A stretch of DNA of 11,611 bases, taken from the NCBI GenBank assembly GCA_028565635.1, contig JAOXYB010051790.1, forward strand, positions 1 to 11,611. Direction: 5' to 3'. The position numbers and the translations under genes were made by a program. The stretch comes from Phoronis ovalis (taxonomy: Eukaryota; Phoronida; Phoronidae). The first letter of the stretch is position 1. The number at the start of each line of letters is the position of its first letter. This document shows positions 7,201 through 11,611 of this stretch, piece by piece. A model generated the notes under the pieces. The model did not search any database and was not told the DNA's origin. It saw nothing but the letters and a program-made list of their open reading frames with translations.

Positions 7201-9722
7201 CTACTACTTGTAGTGTTGCAATCATATTAGAACAGCTGAATTTCAATTAGGAAATTCAAATGCTTTATAATAATTATATTTTTAGTAATTTTTAGCATTT
7301 TACTGTAATAAGAAACTGTACTTACGGCCATGTAGAGTATGACCGAAATAACCTCACAAACTTTTTGCCATGAATTTTATCTTTCACATGTAGCTACTTG
7401 TAAATCACAATTGTTTTGTGTTTCAGGTGAGCTCCATGTGGTTTAAGTTATACACGTATCATCTGACAGGCAGTGGTCCTCCATCATTATTATTAGTGAA
7501 GGGAACAAAACTCCGCAGGTTGCCAAAAGTTTTACAGGTACAAGCCTTGGGGTATTTGTTAGTGATAGGTTATTCAAGTAATTATAACATTTTTGTGATT
7601 GACATGTGCCACTATGTTACATTGTTGTTGTCCATATATTACAGGTATCTGAGAATATCACAACTATAAAACAAGGAATGCTGCGCTTAATGATACAATT
7701 TAATTATTTTAACTTATTTCACACAAGGAATGTTTTTATCAGATGTATCTCTAAACTGACTTTCATCTGCACAGGATTATGAGAAGTTATTTATTACCAC
7801 TTGGGGACACGACCCAGCTGTCATTGCTACATCTAACATTCTTCTGACATTGAACGATGCCCTTACACACTCAGCTGTGATGATACAAGGTTATGGCTGG
7901 CAAGGTGATGGATGTACTGCATTTGTGCCTTTTCCATTCTGTGATGGGTCTTCAGGTATGCAGACAATTTCTGTCGATAGCACTGGTTGGCAATTAGTGT
8001 ATGATAAAATTACTTCTTTAAACATAAGTATATTACCATTACCAGGTACATGCCATGAGGCTTTGAAATACGCTGTCATTTGGCTTCAGTGTGATTTATT
8101 TTCTATCAGATTGAATGTTCATTTAATAAAATATTGAATCAGTGAAATGATTAACAAAAATATGATTTAGCTTAAAACTAAAAGCTCTCTCAACAGTACA
8201 CTTAGAACAGATATTAGAATCACTACTCTCTCAGCAGGACTTATGACCTCAGTAAGAGACAACCAAATACCTCAGGGGGGGGGGAAACAAGGTGTATGTA
8301 ATAGTAATTGGTCATGTTAAAATATTAACTGTAAAATTCTCACCATTCTGTGTTATTGGCCGTATTGTCAAATGCTCATTTAAGGGGGCGGGACCCATTC
8401 TGTTCTGTTGTTATGTATTCAAAGTTGTTAAAGGACTCATGATTTTAATGATTATGTCAACTACTTTTAATAGTAAATACTGTAATGCACAAATAAATCA
8501 CAATGTCAGTACAAATGTTGCAATTGCAACTTAATTCCCTGATCTGATGGGAAACACTACAGATCTTGGACGTGCTCAGTATGTAATTAAAAAGTTCTAC
8601 CTATGACTAAATGTCATGCAGTTCTGTTGTACTAATGTTGTTTCTGTTGTTTTAGATACTGGTGCCATGTACAAAAATGAACTACAAAATCACAGTGCTA
8701 TTAGAAAACTTAGTTCATATATCGATTTACATCACAGCTGTGGTTTTATCACTTTACTGAAGACTGGCATGCGAAATCAGATTAATGTTTCACTGAATAA
8801 TTCTCGACATAGTAGCTTTAATGAACAGTCCCCAAGTGTAGACAGAAGTAGTGCTAATAGTGATAAACCGATCAATGGTATCAAAGATTTAAAGTCAGCG
8901 GAAATATTAGCCTCAGAAATTGACTCTTTAGACCAATTTTCATCAAAATCAAACAAACCATTATCATTAGACCTATATTTAGATGATAGTGAAAGTTTAT
9001 CATCAGATACACCGTGCGATCAATCATGTGACTCGGTCATTGAAGCTGATTGGACATTATTAGATTGTTGTTTTGGAATCCCATTATTTGACGCCTATGT
9101 GAACAAAGAAGTGTGTGAAAGGATAGTGTCCAAGGGCATTTGTAACAGAGATAGGTGAGTAATTCTACATCAGGATATTCTTTGCAAATCTCATGTTTTC
9201 ATCTGTCTACTATCATACTGTAGCAGAGCACTATATAGTGTGTGGGCATATAGTTGTCCTGTATGCGGCTGCGTATGTAACACTTTCTTCAGTATTTATC
9301 AAATGATCTTCATGTTTGGTACCTATAAGGTCAAACTATATAACTTTGACCTCAACGGCTTCAATATGGCCGAGAGATCTCTTTAAACTGAACGAAAACT
9401 ACTTCACTGTGATAGGCATCTGTCTGCAAGCTCACCTCTCGTTTACTTAATCTCTAAAGTTTGAAATATTTATTTTTACTTTTGGTACATGATTGTGTTC
9501 TTCATTTTCAGTCTTCAAGAACTACTTCATTCTAGTCGAAAGTTATCACTTAGTCTTTTGGACTTCATTGCTGAACATCTAGATGCTCCTCTATCAGAAG
9601 ATAGTATTGTAGATCCTTTAACTCAAGTAGGAGTTGCAGTAAAGGGTTGTGCCACATTGCCTTACCCTACACACAACATCATATTCTACAATGGTAAACT
9701 AGAAACTTGGAATGGACACTAA
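1124..9722 (+). CDS. FAM91A1: FAM91A1 orthologue, multi-exon gene, 5' end outside window
   Basis: Joining the exons listed below (one of 4a/4b) gives 842 residues plus stop that align almost end to end with vertebrate FAM91A1 as I recall it. Diagnostic stretches are [10 protein letters not shown] (residues 51-60 of the visible protein), [10 protein letters not shown] (215-224), [18 protein letters not shown] (362-379), a [12 protein letters not shown] block in exon 14 and [10 protein letters not shown] in exon 18. The FAM91 N-terminal domain spans exons 1-8 and the C-terminal domain exons 11-18, with a variable linker (exons 9-10) between them. Known role: a soluble adaptor at the trans-Golgi that binds TBC1D23 and the WDR11 complex in golgin-dependent capture of endosome-derived vesicles. 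No signal peptide or membrane segment is apparent. The base triplet before the first visible exon is TAG in frame, so the N-terminus (about 25 residues in human) must come from an upstream exon. All introns are GT-AG and every phase is consistent. Confidence 0.97.
1426..1635 (+). CDS. FAM91A1: FAM91A1 exon 2
   Basis: 210 nt between a tttttcag acceptor and a gtaagt donor. It completes V29 and encodes residues to 98, ending in the PNFTAAD stretch. It carries [10 protein letters not shown] and KGLRITPF, among the most conserved parts of the N-terminal FAM91 domain. It ends one base into the Cys99 codon. Confidence 0.97.
1903..1976 (+). CDS. FAM91A1: FAM91A1 exon 3
   Basis: 74 nt after acceptor tactttcag, closed by donor gtaagt. 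It completes Cys99 and encodes [17 protein letters not shown] and then TRTSKAH (residues 99-123), ending in phase 0. The [15 protein letters not shown] block is essentially identical to human. Confidence 0.97.
1977..2442 (+). other. Intron 3, 466 nt
   Basis: GT-AG intron upstream of the duplicated exon. I see no other coding exon or RNA gene. Its last 23 bases (2420-2442) are 20/23 identical to 2601-2623, so the duplication includes the acceptor region of exon 4. Confidence 0.85.
2443..2559 (+). CDS. FAM91A1: FAM91A1 exon 4a (alternative copy 1)
   Basis: 117 nt, 39 codons, phase 0-0, acceptor ctgctatttcag, donor gttggc. It starts [10 protein letters not shown] and ends [10 protein letters not shown], matching the human segment FFRRKTARD to [10 protein letters not shown]. 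Its own residues at the four variable positions are V134, I144, Q146 and Y155. By my recollection of human FAM91A1 only Y155 is the ancestral choice. Reading on into the next intron meets TGA at 2602-2604. It is either exclusive with, or spliced to, exon 4b. Confidence 0.9.
2560..2623 (+). other. 64-nt intron between exons 4a and 4b
   Basis: It is bounded by gttggc and tatttcag, and is about half the length of the next shortest intron of this gene (123 nt). Its length is not a multiple of three, and retention would lead to a stop at 2602-2604. A branch point 20-40 nt from the acceptor would sit only about 25-45 nt from the donor, which may prevent direct splicing of 4a to 4b. Confidence 0.8.
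2624..2740 (+). CDS. FAM91A1: FAM91A1 exon 4b (alternative copy 2)
   Basis: 117 nt, 39 codons, phase 0-0, with the same acceptor core (ctgctatttcag) and donor (gttggc) as 4a. It differs from 4a by eight synonymous codon changes and four replacements: L134, A144, E146 and C155. L, A and E agree with human FAM91A1 as I recall it, while C155 replaces a conserved Tyr. The copy is fully open and joins exon 5 in frame. Confidence 0.9.
3001..3091 (+). CDS. FAM91A1: FAM91A1 exon 5
   Basis: 91 nt after acceptor acatttccag, ending one base into Ser193 at donor gtaagc. It encodes [19 protein letters not shown] and continues to YKTLL (residues 163-192). It aligns with the human block ICTLPEK to IIDSGPQ and SLDY. 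Confidence 0.95.
3092..3530 (+). other. Intron 5, 439 nt
   Basis: AT-rich GT-AG intron ending in tctgttttag. I see no repeat, RNA gene or exon in it. Confidence 0.85.
3531..3593 (+). CDS. FAM91A1: FAM91A1 exon 6
   Basis: 63 nt, phases 1 to 1, encoding S193 to T213 ([19 protein letters not shown] and then IT). It matches human SLYNKGFIYLDVPISDDSC. The donor is gtaaga. The length is a multiple of three with matching phases, so skipping would keep frame, but the residues are conserved and a constitutive exon is more likely. Confidence 0.95.
3594..3904 (+). other. Intron 6, 311 nt
   Basis: T-rich GT-AG intron ending aatttgcag. Nothing else is seen in it. Confidence 0.85.
3905..4050 (+). CDS. 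FAM91A1: FAM91A1 exon 7
   Basis: 146 nt encoding V214 to K262, with [28 protein letters not shown] and VAELANVL. This is the best conserved stretch of the protein. The [16 protein letters not shown] helix and its surroundings look like a winged-helix-type fold, which is inference from sequence only. It ends in phase 0 at donor gtattt. Confidence 0.97.
4231..4346 (+). CDS. FAM91A1: FAM91A1 exon 8
   Basis: 116 nt encoding N263 to K300 plus two bases of K301. The opening [16 protein letters not shown] matches human [16 protein letters not shown]. The later part ([10 protein letters not shown]) matches human LHSSWK more loosely and marks the end of the N-terminal FAM91 domain. The donor is gtgaga. 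Confidence 0.95.
4347..4749 (+). other. Intron 8, 403 nt
   Basis: GT-AG intron ending tgttgtag. The minus-strand ORF at 4309-4494 overlaps it and exon 8, but resembles nothing I know. No other feature is seen. Confidence 0.8.
4750..4859 (+). CDS. FAM91A1: FAM91A1 exon 9 (linker)
   Basis: 110 nt encoding K301 to V337. It contains PEELLIDW, which aligns with human PQKMLLSWD, followed by a Thr/Pro/Ser/Glu-rich tail ([18 protein letters not shown]) that looks disordered. Conservation beyond the LLIDW core is low. The phases fit exons 8 and 10. The donor gtgagt is strong. Confidence 0.92.
5143..5181 (+). CDS. FAM91A1: FAM91A1 exon 10, short possible cassette exon
   Basis: 39 nt, phase 1-1, encoding G338 to I350 ([13 protein letters not shown]). 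The acceptor tttctttcaaag is preceded by a T-rich tract and the donor is gtacaa. No clear human counterpart is recalled. Support comes from splice sites, phase and open frame more than from homology. Skipping would join exon 9 to exon 11 in frame, because G followed by AT still gives Asp. Confidence 0.72.
   Translation: MPIFGRKIKSQE
5182..5707 (+). other. Intron 10, 526 nt
   Basis: AT-rich GT-AG intron ending ctttttttctag. I see no exon, RNA gene or repeat. Confidence 0.8.
5708..5799 (+). CDS. FAM91A1: FAM91A1 exon 11, start of C-terminal domain
   Basis: 92 nt encoding D351 to P381, including [20 protein letters not shown] and then GNLSP. It is nearly identical to the human block that opens the C-terminal FAM91 domain. 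It ends in phase 0 at donor gtgagt. Confidence 0.97.
5800..6224 (+). other. Intron 11, 425 nt
   Basis: GT-AG intron ending ctattgcag. The ORF inside it (from 5987) begins within the intron, ends at 6202 before the acceptor, and matches nothing known. No feature is seen. Confidence 0.8.
6225..6311 (+). CDS. FAM91A1: FAM91A1 exon 12
   Basis: 87 nt, phase 0-0, 29 codons, encoding G382 to K410. [17 protein letters not shown] is essentially identical to human. The donor gttggt has the same weak +3 T as the exon 4 donors. Confidence 0.97.
6495..6540 (+). repeat. 13-bp direct repeat, 33-bp spacing, in intron 12
   Basis: aagaaacattccc occurs at 6495-6507 and 6528-6540, just upstream of the exon 13 acceptor (AG 6556-6557). 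It is probably a small local duplication that supplies part of the pyrimidine-rich tract. Confidence 0.6.
6558..6766 (+). CDS. FAM91A1: FAM91A1 exon 13
   Basis: 209 nt encoding V411 to Y479 plus two bases of S480. It contains [17 protein letters not shown] and [15 protein letters not shown], both close to human. The segment between them ([15 protein letters not shown]) is variable. The donor is gtgaat. Confidence 0.97.
6890..6977 (+). CDS. FAM91A1: FAM91A1 exon 14
   Basis: 88 nt encoding S480 to E509 after acceptor ttcttgtag. It includes [12 protein letters not shown] and [12 protein letters not shown], the most recognisable C-terminal signature of the family. It ends in phase 0 at donor gtaagt. 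Confidence 0.97.
6978..7426 (+). other. Intron 14, 449 nt
   Basis: AT-rich GT-AG intron ending gtgtttcag. I see no other feature. Confidence 0.85.
7427..7537 (+). CDS. FAM91A1: FAM91A1 exon 15
   Basis: 111 nt, phase 0-0, encoding V510 to Q546. [19 protein letters not shown] matches human WFKLYIYHVTGQGPPSLLL, followed by KGTKLRRLP. The donor is gtacaa. Confidence 0.97.
7775..7955 (+). CDS. FAM91A1: FAM91A1 exon 16
   Basis: 181 nt encoding D547 to S606. It contains TTWGHDPAV, then [15 protein letters not shown], and ends in VPFPF followed by CDGSS. This matches human [23 protein letters not shown] and VPFPF. The donor is gtatgc. Confidence 0.96.
7956..8655 (+). other. Intron 16, 700 nt, longest intron between visible exons
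   Basis: GT-AG intron ending ctgttgttttag. It holds a run of 10 G at 8275-8284. No convincing exon or RNA gene is seen. Confidence 0.8.
8656..9154 (+). CDS. FAM91A1: FAM91A1 exon 17, with serine-rich insert
   Basis: 499 nt, the largest exon, encoding D607 to D772 plus two bases of S773. The flanks are conserved: [16 protein letters not shown] at the start (human NRVDLQHLCGYVTML) and [16 protein letters not shown] near the end (human EADWVPLELCFGIPLF). Residues 645-736 between them are low complexity, with 22 Ser in 92 residues plus many Asp and Asn, probably a disordered loop. By my memory the human loop is about 50-55 residues, so this one is longer. The donor is gtgagt. Confidence 0.96.
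9155..9511 (+). other. Intron 17, 357 nt, with repeat insertion
   Basis: GT-AG intron ending cttcattttcag. Its middle is occupied by one copy of the dispersed repeat that also ends the window. No exon is seen. Confidence 0.85.
9244..9352 (+). repeat. Dispersed repeat, copy 1 (intron 17)
   Basis: 9244-9320 aligns with 11504-11611. The shared blocks are gggcatat, an 18-base identity (cgtatgtaacactttctt at 9272-9289), and the pair cttcagtatttatc / cttcagtttttacc running on to ttcatgtttgg / ttcatattcgg. Compared with copy 2 it lacks a segment between two CTT repeats and has no GTC expansion. It continues past 9320 into an inverted repeat, AGGTCAAA at 9328-9335 with TTTGACCT at 9345-9352. Confidence 0.75.
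9512..9722 (+). CDS. FAM91A1: FAM91A1 exon 18, terminal coding exon and stop
   Basis: It completes S773 and encodes residues to H842, with stop TAA at 9720-9722. [18 protein letters not shown] matches human [18 protein letters not shown]. The end ([15 protein letters not shown]) matches human NLIFKDGVLSEWSGR but stops there, so it lacks the human tail of about a dozen residues. Confidence 0.97.
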
Positions 9723-10046
9723 TTAGTATTTAATATTAATGAATTATCTTCAGTGAAGTGAAATGCTTTCAGAAAAAAAAAATGCTCAGGGAGAAGATAG
9801 GTTGTTCATTTTGTAGTGTCAAATTAAAAGCTATGTTCTTGTAGATCTTACCAACTTGAATTGAAGAGTCAGTCCCTACCACTTCAGTTATGTCCGAATC
9901 TGTTTATGGTACAAATTCCGTGGTAAGAGTAAACAATGTCCAGGAATTTAGTTTAAATGCCACACTTCTTTAACAAAACAAATCCCTGAAATTCTTCTCC
10001 GACATTTTAGAAGTAGTTTTAAGTCTTGGACTCTTCATGTGTCAAG

Positions 10047-10052
10047 AATAAA
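10047..10052 (+). promoter_or_regulatory. Candidate proximal poly(A) signal AATAAA
   Basis: Canonical hexamer about 325 nt after the stop, followed within 40 nt by a G/T-rich stretch. It is plausible for a short 3' UTR. Confidence 0.45.
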
Positions 10053-10805
10053 ACTAAGAGTGCGTAGACTTGACAAGATTGCTTTAGTTATTTATTGATT
10101 ATGAATCAAAAATACCTTTTATGTTAAGTTTATGTCATCGGTTCATTGAAGCAAATACATGTTTTGAATCATTCCTATAACAATGTAGGCCTTACTTTCT
10201 ACTATATTGTGTTGTACATCTTGGTGCTTGTGATTACTGTGCTTGGTGACACTCGTAACATGATTATTGCATTCTGAAATCACCGACCATCGGAATCTAA
10301 ACAATGCAAAAACTTTAAAGTCTTAGTCAAATTGATATTGTTATGCTTATCATTTTATCAGTTTGTATTGGTAGGCGATTATTACTCCTTTGTACAGTAT
10401 CTTTTCCTCTTGGATTATGACTTCACATTTTTCATATCCTTAGAGGTAGCTGGTGAGTATTATTAAGCAAGGTATTTCAAAATTACACAGGAAACTTGAT
10501 ATGAACCACCTTACATGATAATACATGCTATTGTCCTAATTATGTTGATGTGATCTAAATAGTTCAGTGACTATATTGTTTGCTAATTTAATGTAAATCA
10601 ATGAAAATGTAAATGAAAATATATAATATACAATTTATAATTCTTGATGAAATGTATAATTTATTACATTATTCTGTTGTATTGTGCCTTTTATGTATTA
10701 TTAATCTTATCTTCATTGAGAGAAAGCAGGAATTTTCTAGCTTTGTGGATTTGGTATTCAAGGACTGAGCTTATATTTCAATTTAATACTTGCACTTATG
10801 AGCCT

Positions 10806-10811
10806 AATAAA
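10806..10811 (+). promoter_or_regulatory. Candidate distal poly(A) signal AATAAA
   Basis: Canonical hexamer in cctaataaaatataat, followed about 25-45 nt later by a G/T-rich stretch (gtgttcaggcttagtgctg). This would give a 3' UTR of roughly 1.1 kb. A third AATAAA at 11178-11183 is also possible. Confidence 0.5.
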
Positions 10812-10830
10812 ATATAATACTGTATCAAAT

Positions 10831-11480
10831 ACTGTATAAGTGTTCAGGCTTAGTGCTGAACATTTTGACCTGAGCTGTAATTTGTCACAGAAGCCTGTTC
10901 CACTAGCCTTTATTTACAGTATTAAAATTTTACAGTTAAGTACCTCAAATTGGAACATAAGAAGGAAGATCACCTTGATATATTGAATATATAATCTGTT
11001 CTGTTATGATCCACTAAAAAAACATTAGTGCTATATAGTTTAGAAAAGAAGCGAACAAGTTGAATAGATTTTAAATGGCAAAATTAAATTTCGTAAATCT
11101 TTGGATATATCTAAAACATACAGGCTATTATTGTAGGTAGTCTTAATTTATTAATTAATTAATTACACACAGCTGTCAATAAAAAAGGTATTTAACTTGA
11201 GATCTATAACTGTTGGTTTTCCAGTCCGACTCCAGTACATTCTATGATATTCTGCCCAGTTTCTGATATCTTTGTGGTGCTAAATTTAGCCTACAAAAAA
11301 AAACAAATATGGTAGAAAGGTACGTGCTACGCGTAGAATCATCATTGCACGCTGTTTAAATTGGCTATTTAAGCGAAAGGAATTGCATATTATTAATATG
11401 AAGCATACATGTTTTATAACTACAGTAGAAGTGATGAACATGAGTTAGCGCATGCCTGTCTCTTTTATTACTTCGTTTTT
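10831..11480. other. AT-rich 3' flank, no gene seen
   Basis: No ORF, RNA gene or splice structure that I can support on either strand. It includes a short TTAA-type tandem at about 11150-11164 and an AATAAA at 11178-11183. Confidence 0.7.
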
Positions 11481-11509
11481 ATGCCCATCCACCATAGTGG
11501 AATGGGCAT
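11481..11509. repeat. Hairpin at the head of dispersed repeat copy 2
   Basis: atgcccat followed by ccac on the left (from 11481) pairs with gtgg and atgggcat on the right (ending 11509), with one unpaired base. The right arm leads directly into the gggcatat block shared with copy 1, so the hairpin may mark the element's terminus. Confidence 0.65.
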
Positions 11510-11611
11510 ATTGTCGTAGTGTAGGCGTTGTCGTCGTCGTCGTCGTATGTAACACTTTCTTTGTCTCGCGATAACAGCTTCAGTTTTTACCCGATCAGTT
11601 TCATATTCGGC
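11504..11611 (+). repeat. Dispersed repeat, copy 2 (runs off the window end)
   Basis: Homologous to 9244-9320. It contains a GTC microsatellite (about five units, 11530-11546), then cgtatgtaacactttctt at 11544-11561, then tgtctcgcgataacag, which copy 1 lacks. It is cut by the window boundary. Confidence 0.75.

Larger units (their letters stand above)
9723..10830 (+). other. FAM91A1: Probable 3' UTR
   Basis: AT-rich non-coding sequence after the stop codon with no significant ORF. The end is inferred from poly(A) signals at 10047-10052 and 10806-10811. An AU-rich stretch, gttatttattg, lies at about 10086. The exact 3' end cannot be read from the sequence. Confidence 0.6.

Noticed and set aside
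7643-7672. Acceptor-like ttacag before exon 16
   Set aside because: The sequence after it has no FAM91 similarity, and exon 15 joins exon 16 at 7775 in frame with matching protein.
8235-8251. 17-nt candidate microexon in intron 16 between ctctctcag and gtaagag
   Set aside because: 17 nt breaks the frame between exons 16 and 17, which join correctly without it.
8275-8284. Run of 10 G in intron 16
   Set aside because: A single homopolymer run with no further G runs nearby, so it does not make a quadruplex. It is a likely sequencing-sensitive spot only.

Overview
The window carries most of one animal nuclear gene on the plus strand: a FAM91 family gene (FAM91A1 orthologue). Eighteen exon positions, joined by GT-AG introns, run from 1124 to the stop codon at 9720-9722. 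With one exon placed at each position, the phases agree at every junction and the model totals 2529 nt, or 842 residues plus stop. Human FAM91A1 is about 838 residues, and only its first ~25 residues have no counterpart here, so the first coding exon and the promoter lie upstream of base 1. The organism is an invertebrate metazoan, probably marine: AT-rich introns of a few hundred bases, close similarity to the vertebrate protein, and intronic repeats that resemble those of marine invertebrate genomes. I cannot name the phylum.

Layout: 1-1123 is repeat-rich intron upstream of the first visible exon. 1124-4346 encodes the conserved N-terminal FAM91 domain. 4750-5181 encodes a poorly conserved linker. 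5708-9722 encodes the C-terminal FAM91 domain, which is interrupted by a serine-rich insert in exon 17. 9723 to about 10830 is probably 3' UTR with two AATAAA signals. The rest is AT-rich flank ending in a structured dispersed repeat, of which a second, shorter copy lies in intron 17.

The most interesting feature is a head-to-tail duplication with a 181-bp period that gives two alternative versions of exon 4 (2443-2559 and 2624-2740). Both are 117 nt, open, phase 0-0 and bounded by good splice sites. They differ at 14 nucleotides but only four amino acids (V/L, I/A, Q/E, Y/C). The intron between them is 64 nt; every other intron in the gene is at least 123 nt. This is the architecture expected of mutually exclusive exons, and it would give two isoforms of a Golgi vesicle-tethering adaptor. 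I do not recall alternative exons at this position in FAM91 genes.

FAM91A1 works at the trans-Golgi, where it bridges TBC1D23 and the WDR11 complex during capture of endosome-derived vesicles. No other gene, RNA gene or intact mobile element could be supported on either strand.
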